A DNA stretch of 64,000 bases from Nymphaea colorata (GCF_008831285.2 NC_045142.1:5027501-5091500), one strand, 5' to 3'. Shown: positions 11,906 to 25,040, counted from the stretch's first letter. Notes: generated by a model not told the origin, from the sequence alone. Program-made: numbers and translations.

Positions 11906-13430
11906 CAGTTTGATATATCTACCCAAACTTTTTAGACAGATATATTGACAGTAATTTACTTAGACTTGCCCAATGACTCATAATGGTCGTCCATTTACCA
12001 TTTTTCTTTAAGTTTCACACTAGTAAATACTTGATTTCTTGTAGTGTGATATAGCAATCTTTAGGGATGTTAATAAATTTGATTTGAGTTACATATCAAA
12101 TAGAACTGCCTCAAAAAAATCAGACACGAAAAATAAAGTTGAACATTCAACTAAAAAGTCAGATTGAATTTGGATTTAAAAACTGATGTCCGATCAGATT
12201 TTATATATATGTGTGGATTTAAGAAATGAAAAGATAAATATCATTCGGATTTAGATTTTGACTGGATCAGATTAGTTTTGAATAAATATTATATAACAAA
12301 TATATATCCATACATTTTGAGTGTCAGCTTTTAACATATGCTAATGCAATTCCAATTCAGTATAAAGGTGGAAGTGGGGTGAGCGTCATCTGCCGCCCCA
12401 TGCGGCATGCTGGTCTGTTGTGGCCGTGTCCATAGAGTGAGGTATGGGTAGGAATGTAGAACGCTAGTTCAACTCGCTCGTATAAGCTTGATTTGAGTTT
12501 GACTAATTTATTAAACGAGTCAAGTTTGAGTTAGAACTCGACTTATAAACAAGTCGAGTGAATTACACAAGCTCGTTTTTTTTTTTTTTTGTCATTTCTC
12601 CAAGTAGGCCAATAGAGTAGGATTAAGCCAATAATTCCAATATTTTCCCACCTGGCCTAAGGATATGTACTTTGCCAACTGCACATACATACCGATGTAG
12701 TTATGAATATAATGGCCTTAAATCTATTCAAACGGTTCCTCAAGCTGTTATTTCACCAAATTCTCGTTTTCAAATGAGAGAAAAATTTTATGCGAAATGC
12801 ACAACAGCAATTTCAAGAATCATATAAAATACTGAATTGTGATAACGTAAAATTTAATGTACCCAACTAAGTTAATTCACAAATGATCCCCAAAACAATA
12901 TGGCACCAATATATTAATAAGAGGATCTAAAACAATTTCTCATTGTTGGTACATAACAAATGATTCCTAATCTTTTTCGAATACAAATAATGAAACGGAA
13001 ACTGTATTTATGCTACTTCATTATCTGAATATGATCTCGCATCATATCTAGATGTTGTAAACCACATGGCCTGTGCTAAAGTGACATGGCACCTTTGGGC
13101 GTTACATGCCAAATGCTGGAGTGTATGTCTCCTATTTGACCCTACTTAAACTTTGAACATTATAGACTCCCTTTCCGTAGCACACATCACTTCGATAAGT
13201 TTAAGTACAACCTAATATTGAACTACACATATAACGACGCAGAACACAAGAACAGTCATGCACTCTGCCGCTTTGGTGGTCACAAATGCATATTTGTTTA
13301 AGTCTTTTACCACTCTTAATTTCAATATTGTCCTTATGTATACTTGGTAATCAAGCAATCAAAATATATGCATTATCATAACATTTTACAAAGCAATATT
13401 CACCGTGTCATTATATTGAACAAATAACTA
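11906..13430. other. Unassigned AT-rich intergenic DNA
   Basis: No coding exon or complete mobile element is recognised. The stretch around 12090-12330 is a diverged GGATTTGGATTTAA-type repeat also seen at 1270-1520 and 42590-42780. A poly-T run lies at about 12576-12590. Confidence 0.4.
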
Positions 13431-13439
13431 CATGTAATA

Positions 13440-16030
13440 ATGCATATATACAAGCATACAACCTTGAAATTGACAAACCTTTATAATAATTGAAACAAAT
13501 AAGTAACACATGACAACCACTTTGGTGGTACTACTACATGCCAATCTTATCTTTCATTACTTACATAATCAACGTCAATAAACAAATATGCCTGGAATGA
13601 CAAAGTATGTTGAATATAGTCAACTAGCATGTATGATCATACTTTATTCATTCAAAGAAAAAAAAAAATCAACTACAGGCATTATAAATAAAAACCATGC
13701 ATAAACACTGTAAATGCAACAAATTTTGCATGCAATCAATGAATGACCAATTCTAATTTTCTACAATTAATCAGCTAGAAAACAACATAAGCTAGTTTTC
13801 TAAATAAAAACTGGTTGCTATGAATCCAATCTTGAATGTTCGTGAATTGGCTATAAAAACTTTAAGTTGGTTTGGCACCTTGTGAACCAATCCAACATTG
13901 TATGACAACAACTCTTTACTTTATGAACTAATTCAAATATTGTCTAAACTGGTTTATGACTCCATAAAATGGCCCAAGATGGTTTCACACCAGCAAAAAA
14001 TATTAATGAACCAGTAGAAAACTTTATGAATCAGGCTTAAATCTACATGGTGTCATCACAGTTGACAAGAAATCAATTCAAAACCTTACGAACTGACTTA
14101 AAGCATAACAGAAACCAATACCAATTAATCAGTTCAAAACTCGTTTATTGGCTAAATCGTTTTCCTATCGGATGAATTGGCCAAAAACTCCTATGGTTGG
14201 CCCAATTGGCCCAAAATAGACCAAAACCTATATAAGGGCATATAAATCAACAGTAGATTTCTGGAGACCAAATCCAATGCCCAGATGACTTTGTCTAAGG
14301 CGTCCTGTACCAGTTCCAAACCTTGTGTACAGGAAAGCAAATGAGCTGAAACAATGTCACAATCGTACGAGTTAAAATCACTCAAATGATCCATGAACCA
14401 AGACCGTGTTAACTGGTTCAGAATGCATTGGATTGGTGTCAAACCTATATAAACTGGCTTCAATACTATTGAACCAGTTTGAAATAATCTAAATGGGTTC
14501 CAAGACGTTATGAACCGATTTGAGAATTCCATATGCAAGTTCTAAAACTCCATGAACTGAGCAATGAAACCAAGAAATGCCATAAAACCTAGACGAACAT
14601 GAGCAAAAAAAGAAAAAAAAAAGTTCATGTAACACATAGACTAGGTTCTAGGAAGACCGAGCCAGCATAAGCAATAAGCAAACTGTGGAAGTCCATCTAT
14701 ACAGATTTGGGATTCCCTTAGACCAAAAAAAATTTATGACCCAGATCTTACTTTAATTGGATCTAATCCTTAATGGATCATCAAATCTAAATAAGATACC
14801 TGAGCCAGAACAAGCTGGTAGTATCCTGATCAATCCATCATCCAAATCCAGCTCACAATTAAATGAACCCTGGTTACAAAACAATTGAAATTTGGACTTA
14901 AGGCTGATCCATGATACCTTATTGGATTTGCCTTGGTAGTTGGCAAAAAAAAAAAAAACAATTACCTTTAATTCTGAAATCCAAAATCCAAGCATCAGCC
15001 ATAATCCAATCCGATTTGTCAACTTTATAGATCCAATTCAAGCAAACCGGCAAGGTCCTACCCAAAAATCCAAATGGAAAGCCACAACTTAATCCAGATG
15101 TAAAATATATAATCTGAATCCATATCCATAATACTCAAAAATTGATCCATTACTATATGAAAATGGGCCAATACGGATCTAAATCACAAAATGTCTTGAA
15201 CCAGTACCAAGCCCTTATGAACAGTTCAAAGACTATAAGATCCAATTTATGAATTAAAAGAATCCAGTTCTGATGAACCAAGAACCAGTCCAAAATGCAA
15301 TAGATCAGTTTCACTGTATTGGTTCATCTGCTCTATATGGACCCTAAAGATGTTAGATACAAACTTTATGATCCAAACTCAATTAAACTGAATGAACCCT
15401 AAACATATTCTAGTATGGGACCAAAAAAATGGTGGACAGCTGGATCAAAAACAAACATGGATCCATACTAGAATCCAACATCCTTACTTTGATTTTTCAC
15501 TAAACGGCTCTAGATGCAAAGAACAAAAAACTGAATTCAGACACAAATCTGATCCATTATCCCTTATTGGATCTAGATTGCTAAATGGCTCTAGAAGAAC
15601 CTTTGTCCAGATCTGAATATGAGATCTGGTCCTTAAATGACTCGGGTAGATTCAGATGTACATGGCCCAATCATGATACATTTTACTTTATTGGATCCAT
15701 TTAGTTCAAGCTCTAATCAAGACCTGAACATGAAACCCAGATTCAATCCGGATTCAATCTTAATGCTGCATGTCAAGTCTCAATAATAAATCTAGACTAA
15801 GTTATGGATCAAGGATCCAATCTGAGTATAAACATTCTGGATATAGACCCCAATCTGATCCATAAAATTTTATTGGATCTAAGATAGAGCCTTATGTTAG
15901 GTTCTGGATCCAAATTGCAAACCAAAATTGATTGGTTGCATTTCACTTTACTCCAAAATTAAAATTCTTGAATATAAAATCCAGATTGAAATGTCAACCA
16001 AAACGGATCTAGGTCAAAGGATATCTTGAT
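13440..16030. repeat. Long repeat built of degenerate GAACCAGTT / GGATCCAA words
   Basis: Its two ends define the deletion derivative at 9425-9735. The interior is odd: from about 13850 to 15350 it is crowded with variants of TGAACCAGTTC and TTTATGAACC on both strands. From about 14700 to 16020 it is crowded with GGATCCAA/AGATCTGG variants. Open frames (14191-14538, 14753-15022, 15392-15616) look like products of these words and show no domain. The element class is unknown. Confidence 0.55.
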
Positions 16031-17030
16031 TTTGACCAAAAATGATCTATAACTCTTTCTTCAGATCTGAAAAAAATAACTTGAATTTGGACTAATTACT
16101 GATTTCCCAATCTATCCAATTACAAGCTGCCTCATGGCTGGTAAGTTGGCAACCATCAACAGAGGATGATTCCACATCCCCGCCATCAACTACCATCAGA
16201 AAATGAAGGTCCAACGTTGGCATGGTAATGGCCTGTTGTGGGTGCATCTGATGCCAGATTTCCATCTGCCGGAGGTCAGCACAACCGGACTAGAGGTAGT
16301 GAGCTCTCCACCTCCGCTTGGACAGTGGCGAAGCCAGAAAATTTTGGCTATGGGGCATTATTTATAGAAATTCTTAGTTTTGATGGGGCACAAGATATGT
16401 AAATAAGTAAATTATTATAAGATATCTGTGTAAAAATAAATAAAAATTTTGTAGCTGGCGTGGGCAACTGAAGACGCCAAATATTTACTTTCACTAATTA
16501 TGATGCCGTGAATGGTATCGTCTATTTCATTATTAATGAATCAAATGCTTTACAATGATTATTCGAATCATAAACGAATAATCTTTAAAGATAACGATGA
16601 TAGAGATCCAATTTTGCTATGTGTGTGAAGAGCTGAGTCGAACTTGAGCTCGGTCAGCTCGACTCAACTCAAGTGCAAGGTCAACTTGAGCTCGATGCGA
16701 TAGACTGGCTCCCAGCTCGAGCTCGACTTGTTTAAGGTTGTTTATTAACTTCCCATGTAATTCCATTTCTTTGATTTTAAGTCTGGAAATCACACGAAAA
16801 AAAAAAGAAAACCTAGATTTAAGGGCCCCTTATTGTTTGATGCTTGACAATGTTGATTTCAGGATTAACTTGTTGCAAATACAAGCTTAAACTTAATACA
16901 AAAGGATGTTTGCCAACGGCCGTTATCTTTTTTTCCATCTTTATTATTGGTTTTATTGAACACAAGCCGATGTTAGAATGATGGGAAAAAAAATCGTGGA
17001 ACTTTTACCCATGTCATTGACTCATACCCA
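16031..17030. other. Unassigned intergenic DNA
   Basis: A somewhat GC-richer patch lies at 16130-16330, followed by AT-rich DNA with a GCTCGA/CTCAACTC-rich stretch at 16625-16730. No gene is recognised. Confidence 0.4.
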
Positions 17031-17031
17031 T

Positions 17032-17190
17032 AGCGTCTAAGATAATGACCTCCTATGAGATAATGACTGGGTGTGAGATAACGGCAGAAGTATGAGAGAA
17101 TGATATGTTTATGCCATAATGTGTATAAGATAATGACAGAGGTATGAGATAACGTAGACCAGATAACATGGATATGAAATAACGACATGA
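17032..17190. repeat. Degenerate minisatellite of TATGAGATAATGAC units
   Basis: About eight variants of (T)ATGAGATAA(T/C)G(A/G)C occur at irregular 15-25 bp spacing. The open frame across it (16973-17188, minus) is a repeat translation with no recognised domain. Confidence 0.7.
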
Positions 17191-18229
17191 GCGAGACAAA
17201 AAAAATAAGACGCTTTTGTGCTGCTCAAAAGGATATATTGGTCATAGTGATATGCATATATGAACTGACACAAGTCATTCCATTTGAGCTATATCTAATT
17301 CCAACACCTTACTTTTTCAATTTCTTTTTTTGTCCCTATAAAAGTTCTTTTCCTATTAATAAGAACATTTTTCATCATGATTATATTGGCACACAAAAAT
17401 TTCAAGCACATTGGTGACGATTATAACCTTCTTCATAGTGGCGTACCTCAAAACATTGGCAAAGCTCGTGGTTGCACAAAGCACTGATGCCATTTTTTTT
17501 TTCTTTTAAACAGTTCGTATAAATAAGCATAAATATACTAATTGGTGAATAATATTTTTAAATTACTGTAAAAGAACTTTCATTTTTTAACACACACATG
17601 TATTATCATTTTCTGTGAACTAAAAATAGTTCATCTAATATATATATAAGAGAGTGAGGGGAGAGAACTATAACAGAAGACAAAATGCAATTTTCTAGTC
17701 ATGGCAAATCCGAAGAGTGGTTTGTCCAATGTTGTGAAAACTGGTTCAATAGTTGAATTGATTAATCAGCCGATTCGATGAATTGACCAATTCAATTATT
17801 TAGATCAATTGGCAACAAAATAGTACAAATATATTTTTATGAAATATTTGGGTAGAAAAAATATTTAATCATTTTGTTTTTAAATGGAGCTCACATATAT
17901 CCCCTGAGTTGGTCAAATCATGAGTGATACCACAAAACTTAGGTCTTCATAGTTTACCTTTTTCTTTGTGTTACCTTAGAAGGTCCTCTGGTCCAAAGGC
18001 TATCCTGCTCCTCCGTAAAAGAACAACTTCTTCGTCATCCGTTTCAAACATGCCCAGGTCAAATTCTCGAATTACAAGAATGGAGATGAAGGGTGTCTGG
18101 TTGGCCGATGTCCAAGCAAGACAGACACTAATGTTGCTGTCTTGCTTGGGTGCATATATGACTTCCCAATAATAGGACTCACTGGACCAAGTTGTCACGC
18201 TGGCCCAATGGTTGTCATGAAATTGAAGA

Positions 18230-18551
18230 TGTGACAGGAACTTGAAAAATGGTGGAAAACAGGGTATGTGCTCAGGAATATGGAGCAGAGCAAAAGATGG
18301 TTGAAAAGGCTTCTCATTATTCAAATGGTGGCCTTATGTATACAAGTCTGTTACAAATCAACGGTAGAGATAAGAAATACAGATATGTCCACAAGATTCT
18401 ACACTTTCATACACTTGATATACCTTTTTTAGACATTTCTATTACTGCAAATTAGACATGGTGATTGTCGTGTGCACACCTCCAGAACAAACTCTAAACC
18501 TGACTGGAAAATGAGCTTCATACACGGCATTTTTTCAGAATTGCTTCAACA
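18230..18551 (-). repeat. Copia 3' LTR
   Basis: On the minus strand it begins TGTTGAAGC and ends CCTGTCACA, keeping canonical TG...CA ends. The adjacent inner sequence is the purine tract GAAGGAGGAG (plus-strand CTCCTCCTTC at 18552-18561). Confidence 0.92.
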
Positions 18552-18639
18552 CTCCTCCTTCAAACTGAGCATGCAGATCACAAATGCTCAGTTTGGACTT
18601 CAACGACTGAAATTGATCTTTTAGCAGTGCCTTTGTAAA

Positions 18640-20110
18640 CAAGTCAGCTAGTTGGCAGTGTGAGGGAACAAAACTGGTTCAAATGGTTTTATTTTTTATC
18701 AGGTCACGAACAAGGTGGCAATTGATTTCAATATGCTTTGTTCTTTCGCGCAGTACTGGATTAGCAGCAATTTGTAAGGTTGATTTGTTGCGACACAGTA
18801 ATTCCACCAGTTGTGAAAGCAAGTATTTAACCATAAGATTTCACAACTAGGGCCTGCCATAGATCAGTGTTCCGCTTCAGCAGACGTCATTGCTCCAATA
18901 CGCTGCATCTTTGATTTCCATAAAATTAAGCTGCCTCCTAAGAAGATGGGGTAGCCTGTTATCGACCTCCTAGTCTCTTTAAATGATCCCCAATCAACAT
19001 CACAATATGCGGTTTGGAAATTTTCATTTGATGGAAACAATAGTCCTTGGCTAGGACTTTGTTTTAAATATTTAAACACCCTCGAACCTGCTTTGTAGTG
19101 TGCAACAAAAGGTTGTTGCATATACCACAAAAGTAATATCAGGTTTGGTATGGTTAAGTAAATTAACCTTTCCTACCAAACGTCGATAGGCTGTTGGATC
19201 CTTCAACAACTCACCACCATCCACTGATAAATCTTGTTTATGCTCCATTGGGACTTCAACTGGTTTTAAATTAATCAAGCCCGCCTCATACAAGACATCA
19301 TAGGTTTATTTTCGTTGCGACAAGAATATCCCTTTCTTTGATCCTGCCAATTCTAGCCCAAGGAAATATTTCAAGATGCCCAAATTCTTCATTTTAAACT
19401 GCTCACTTAAGTATTTCTTGAATTTTTCAACCTTCTCCAAGTGGTTCTCAGCAATTATGAGATCATCTACATAGACAAGCACTGCCATGATTATATTCTC
19501 CTTTTTGAAGATGAAAAGGGAGTGATCACACTTTGATTGAGCAAAGCCAAACGTTAACAATACCCCTGAAAACCTTGCAAACCAATTTTTACAGGCTTGT
19601 TTTAGCCCGTAAAATGATTTTTTAGCTTCCATATTTGTGTGTCTCTACCATCTCTATATCCGGGAGGAAGCAACATATAAATTTCTTCGTCCAGGTTGTC
19701 ATTCAAGAAAGCATTGTATATGTCCATTTGGTGAAGAATCCAATTACGCTTGGCTGCAATTGCTAGAAGACATCAGACCATAACTAACTTTGCTACTGAT
19801 GCATATGTTTAATTGTAATCCATACCCTCAACTTGTGCATACTCTTTGGCAACTAACCTTGCCTTGAATCTTTCAACCTTACCATTTTCTTTGTATTTGA
19901 TGCGTTAAACCCACTTATAGCCTATGAGTTTAATACCATTTGGAGGTTCAACTAGATCCAAGTTTTATTAGCTTCTAATGCTTCAATTTCAGTTTGTATC
20001 GCCATTCTGCAATTTGGATCAAGCTTAGCTTGGCTGGAGGATGTGGGTTCTAGAATATATGAAATGTTTAACAAGTATGCTTTATGAGCTGAGGAGAAAG
20101 CTGAAAAGGA
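18640..20110 (-). pseudogene. Copia reverse transcriptase and RNase H (degenerate)
   Basis: The RT starts with a MAIQTEIEALEANKTW block near 20000-20050 and continues with SFYGLKQACKNWFARF. The catalytic box LVYVDDLIIA (about 19480) keeps both aspartates. Downstream are KNLGILKYFLGLEL, the DPTAYRRLVGKVNLL block and an RNase H segment with DVDWGSFKETRRSITGYP and MTSAEAEH. At least four frame changes and several stops separate these blocks. In the family this enzyme copies the element's RNA to DNA. Confidence 0.88.
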
Positions 20111-20149
20111 GAGAACTTGTGAAAGGATACCTGGACAAGGACTTCTTTC

Positions 20150-21600
20150 AAGTAGATGAAAGGCTGGGTCCATCTAGCATGGCCAATCCACAGTAATACT
20201 CCTTTAATATAACAGAAGGTGTGGGCTTGAGGGTTGATCTTATGAGCATAGGTGGCTGAAGTGTAACAGTCAGATCAAGAGTTTTAGCAAGAGGCTCAGA
20301 GGGTTCAATGGAATTGGGTTCTGCTTCAGTGTTGTTTGTTGTTGATGTCAAATTTTCAATAGGTCCATGGCTCAATGAATCATGATTTTCTGCAGTCAAG
20401 GGGTCCACCTGAACTTCATCACTTGCATAAGAGTATCTAGTTTCAGCAGCATGAGTCTCATTAATTGGCAACAAAATAATTGAAGTTGGTGAACTAGTTC
20501 TTATTAATTTAAATGGAAACTTTGTTTCATTGAAAAATATATCTCTGCTAGCAGAAATTTTTTCAGTCTCAAGATTGTGCACCTTATATGCTTTTTGGCC
20601 AAATGTATAATCTAAAAAAACATATCTGTGTGATCTTTGGTCAAATTTAGATTTGGGATTTGGTTTTTTTGCAAAACAACCAAAGACATGTAGATGACAA
20701 TACAAAGTGTTTTTTTTTAAATAATTTTGCATAAGGAGTTTTGTTTTGTAAAGCACTTGTTGGGGTTCGATTGATTAAATACACAAATGTCAATACACAC
20801 TCGTCCCAAAAATATAAAGGCAAACCAGATTGGAATTTAAGGGCTCTAGCCACACCTAAAATGTCACAATGTTTTCTCTCAACTACACCATTTTGTTGTG
20901 GAATATAAACATGTGTTGATGAACAATAACTTTTTCATGAAAAGAATCATTCATCTCCCTTGAAAAAAAAAATTGACTCTATTATCAGTTCTGACAATTT
21001 TAACCTCAGCATTATATTGCCTTTCAATCATGTTGATAAAATCTTCTAATAGATGAGTAGTTTCATGCTTAAATCGCATCAAAAAACCCACACTGCTCTA
21101 GCATAGTCATCAACGAAGGTAATATAATAGTGTGCTCCAAAAAATAAGGCTTGGGAATATGGGCCCCAAATATCACAATGCAACAATTTAAATGGATGAT
21201 TTGAACAAGAGACACTTTCATTAAAATGTAATCTAGACTGTTTTGCTAGTTTGCAAACATCACAATAAAATGTTGACATTTTAATGCTAGATTCATGCTG
21301 AGAAAATAGATAATTCATAGCTTGTGATGGATGCCCAAGTTTAAGATGTCATAATCTAATTGCTTGAGACTAGAGTTCATTACCAATGATTCATGTGAAG
21401 AATCAGAGATCTTACATACGAACAGGCCATCTCTCAAACTACCCAGTCCAGTCATCATCCTGGAATTCATGTCTTGCGGGGACCAACCATTGGAACCAAA
21501 GATAACTTGACAATTAGTAAGTGAAACAAGTTTACTTACTGATACAAGATTGAATTTAAAATTTGAAATGTAGTCAACATTTTTTAGTAACAAAGACGGT
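20150..21600 (-). pseudogene. Copia integrase region (degenerate)
   Basis: A GAG-pre-integrase segment (FNLVSVSKLVSLTNC) is followed by CDVCKLAKQSRLHF, which keeps the CxxC of the integrase zinc finger. The core start LHCDIWGPYS and FVDDYARAVWVF come next, then the [18 protein letters not shown] and YLINRTP blocks and the [10 protein letters not shown] region. Frameshifts near 21060-20900 remove part of the catalytic core. The family protein inserts the cDNA into the genome. Confidence 0.85.
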
Positions 21601-21619
21601 AGTAGAGAGGCTTCACCAA

Positions 21620-22783
21620 TCTGCTAGCATGTACCAGTTCCATTTGATAGTTTTATGTGATAAGGTGATTGTAAGAGCATAACATTAGACAGAAAAGTAA
21701 GGGATGATGACATGTGGTTAGAGGCACCACTGTCAATGATCCAAGTGCCTGATTGTGAATATGTCATACTTGAAAAATGAGATTGACCATTGGGCGGTTG
21801 TGGTGCTAGAGTAGTTCGATCTTTAAGAAGTTTATTGTATTCATTAATAGTTAGAACAGGAGCTTGATCCTTGCTTGGATTAGGCGAAACAACAGACACT
21901 GAGGAATTAGAATGTATTTTATCTCCATCTGTGGCATTAGCACTATCTGCTCCTTTTTTTCCTCCATTGAAATTGGGAGGGTATCCATTAAGCTTGAAAC
22001 ATCTCTCCCTCAGTGACCTGCTATTTGGCAGTGAGTACAATAATATTGTTGTGACCTCTTCAAATTACGGTTTTTAATGTTTCTTGCTTCTCCACCAGAT
22101 GCAGTCAACCCAACGTGCTCAATTAAGTTAGTTCGGACTCTTGCTTCTCGTTGCTTTTCCTCATGAAGAACAAGCGAGAAAATCTTGGCCACAGCTGGCA
22201 GGGGGTCGAGCAATAGGATTTGCCTCCTAATGGCATTGTATGAGTTGTTAAGATCCATCAGGAACTGGATCATTCGATTCTCTTGCTGCTTTGCTGCAAT
22301 CAATTTCAGAGCACCACAAGACCACTCTGGTAACACGTCATAGGAAGATAACTCATCCTACAATGCTTTTAATTTTGTATAGTAAGCAGCTATAGACGTA
22401 TTTTTCTGAGAAAGATGACTAATAGACATTTTACTTTGATATTTTAAAGGTGGTATACTCTGTGTAAATTGATCTTTGAGATCATTTCATACGTCATGAG
22501 CAGTAGAGGTGTAGATTACAGTATCGTCAAGCTTCTTTAAGATGGAGTTGAGCAACCAGGATAAAACCATGTGGTTTTATCTTCTCCACGAAATGAAGTC
22601 TGGTGAGTTCAACTTCGGCTGAGGTCGACTGCCATCGACAAATGAAAGCCTGTTTTTTGCAGATAAGGCCATATCCATAGCGCGACTCCACTTTATGTAA
22701 TTGTCGCCTTTGAGAACTTGGGAGACCAGCACTGCTCCTAGGTTGTCAGAGTGGTGAAGAAAAAAGGGGTTTAAGTTGTCCAC
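21620..22783 (-). pseudogene. Copia gag and protease region (degenerate)
   Basis: Gag starts with the typical LVSQVLKGDNYIKWSRAM block. It then gives MIQFLMDLNNSYNAIRRQIL, followed by a zinc knuckle CTHCQIAGH that is broken by a frameshift just before its last cysteine. The protease box TWIIDSGASNHMS (about 21750) keeps the catalytic DSG. A stop and frameshifts lie around 22340-22570. Confidence 0.87.
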
Positions 22784-22861
22784 TGTGTTGTGATCAGCAG
22801 GTTAAGACGACGAAGAATTTGGGGTATTCACGAGTGCAATTTCGACAAGAACTTGAAACCA

Positions 22862-23196
22862 TATGACAGGAACTTGAAAAATGGTGGAAAATAGGGTATC
22901 CACTTAGGAATACGGAGCAGAGCAAAAGATGGATGAAAATGCTCTACTTCTCGTATTCAAATGGTGGCCTTATGTATACAAATCTGTTACAAATCAATGG
23001 TAGAGATAAGAAATTTGAGAAATATAGATATAGCCACAAGATTCTACACTTTTGTACACTTTATATATCCTTTTTAGACATTTCTATTACTGCAAATCAG
23101 GCAAAGTGATTCTCGCATGCAGGCCTCCATAACAAGCTCCGAGCCTAACTTTGGAATGAGCTTCATACACAATATTTTTTTAGATTTGCTTCAATA
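22862..23196 (-). repeat. Copia 5' LTR
   Basis: It is 335 bp against 322 bp for its partner. Both termini carry transitions away from the TG...CA rule: the minus strand starts TATTGAAGC and ends CCTGTCATA. That pattern is typical of decay by cytosine deamination. The primer-binding site TGGTTTCAAG follows directly. Confidence 0.9.
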
Positions 23197-23478
23197 GAAG
23201 ATCAGAAGATGGTGTGGTGATGACTTGTCATCGTAGTTGCCATAGAAGGAGTGTGCCCAAAAGCATATGCTTTCTCCTCGTGGCTATGCCTTCGATGAGG
23301 TAGCAGCTCTTCTTTTGGAAGGGAAAGTAGCATAGGCTGTTGTGCTCTTGGGAGTATATACAAAGATTCTGCACTTCGGCAGCTTTCCCTGCCTTGACGT
23401 AGCCACCGTCGCCGATCCAGTTGATGCCCAACCTGTCGGAGTGCTTGCTAGTTTCTTCACAATCAATGCTCAAGAACA

Positions 23479-25040
23479 CTGAAAGGAAACAAAAGTGATT
23501 CGATGATTATCATACATGAATCCGGAGGACACAAAATCAACTTTTTATCTCGGGTCTGCCAAAACCTAAAAATGATAAGCAATAGAATGTTGGGCCTTCA
23601 TGGTATGACAACAAACCAGATAAATTTTTAACCCTTTAAGGAAAGAGCTCATTTTTGAAGTCCAATATACAAAGAAACATAATCACTATACTATCATTAT
23701 ACATACGTCCATTCACATAACTTGTTATGGCAGTCCTTAGCATATTCCACAATAAATAGGGATTACTCAATAGCTACAATTAACATACTTATTAACCACA
23801 TTCAAATTCCTACATATTCATTCTGTTCACATTGATTTCATTTGCATTTGATTCAGTGAATTGATAGCTTCTGTAGGTGCAAAACACAGGCGCATGCATA
23901 GCACGGGTGACCAACAGTTAATAGACAACCCCATGGTAGTCCAAAACAATACGAATCTACACACATTGCAGCAATAAAGCAATAAACCAAGGATGCGTAA
24001 ATTCCAAGGGAAGGTGCTCCTTCCTTAAGACACCCAAGCTGGGAAGGCAGGAGCCCAAAGCTCTAAACACATCATATAATGATATCCTGGGGCATTGCGT
24101 CGCCTGTGCTCTGAGCATGAGAGACCAGTGGCGAGAGCAAGATGTATCCCAAACATATTGTCATATCTATTGTTCTTCCTTAATTCATTATTATTAAAAT
24201 GCACGTACAAGAAAGTTGGCTAGCACACAAGTCTAATTCACTTCACACAAGTGCAACCAGATTCCAAATTGCCTTCATAAAAAGGCCATACACTCAATCA
24301 ATATTTTTGGTAGCCAAACATTACTCTATGGGTACTTCTACCCTTTAAGTCCATTCAATCAACTGCCCAACAGCAACGAAATGAAATTCTCATAGCAATC
24401 AAAACATAACAATTACTTCATATGAAAACTTAGCCGAACCACAGAGAGTAATTTCAATCCGTGATTGGCTCGTAGTTATCCTACGAACATGCTAAGATGT
24501 TAACTAATGGATAGTCGAGGTCGATGAAATACTCAACTTGATACCCCACCTAAGCTATCTTAAACACATATACTTTCTACCATGCATATATCATCGTGTA
24601 ACATTTTAAAAATAGTCAATCAATCTTATAACAATTAATCTCACACATATATTCATATTTTAAGAATCACATCATCTCACATATCATGCAATAAGAACAC
24701 ATTCATAAGATAACATTCAAACCCACACTTGGGAATGCAACATTCAAACCCATATTTGGCCTCAACAAGAATTTGCCTGAAATGTAGTCATACATATTGT
24801 GCGTCTCCACAAAAACCCATAATCGCCTTGAGGTCAAATCCTGACACTCAAGGTTTACTCGATGTACTCGGTCCACTTGCAAAAACACTTAGAAATAAGT
24901 TTTCTATCCACTTCACTCTAAAATCTATTTAGGTAAGAAATATGTTTGCATCCTAAAATTTTCATTGGTTTTGGAGTGCTCCAGAAAAATAAGGTTTTTG
25001 TTTTGAAAGAGGAAAGAAAGGGACTCGACCGTCGGTATGA
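23479..25040. other. Unassigned AT-rich intergenic DNA
   Basis: The first ~60 bp resemble the intron upstream of exon 2 in the intact receptor genes. No signal-peptide exon is found. A small direct repeat ACATTCAAACCCA occurs at about 24715 and 24740. The open frames here have no recognised motif. Confidence 0.45.

Larger units (their letters stand above)
18230..23196 (-). mobile_element. Ty1/copia retrotransposon, full length but degenerate
   Basis: Two LTRs (18230-18551 and 22862-23196) flank a gag-protease-integrase-RT-RNase H order on the minus strand. The 5-bp target duplication GAAGA is seen at 18225-18229 and 23197-23201. A primer-binding site beginning TGGTTTCAAG follows the 5' LTR, and a GAAGGAGGAG purine tract precedes the 3' LTR. 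The LTRs differ at roughly 10-15% of sites by eye plus small indels, so the insertion is old. Many frameshifts and stops make it inactive. It interrupts a malectin exon. Confidence 0.93.
17975..23478 (-). pseudogene. Malectin-like receptor exon 2, split by a copia insertion
   Basis: The two halves (23478-23202 and 18229-17975) together match exon 2 of the two receptor-kinase genes. The first half has the same acceptor and an LSIDC start, IGDGGYVKAGKAAEV and the FPFQKKSCYLI strand. The second half has SSESYYWEVIYAPKQ, ISVCLAWTS, FISILVIREF, and ends at the same donor (CTTCTAAG/GTAACA). A copia element sits between them, and a frameshift near 23245 already breaks the first half. No signal-peptide exon upstream and no second-lobe exon downstream is visible. 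It is therefore a relic of a third receptor gene, on the same strand as its intact relatives. Confidence 0.88.
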
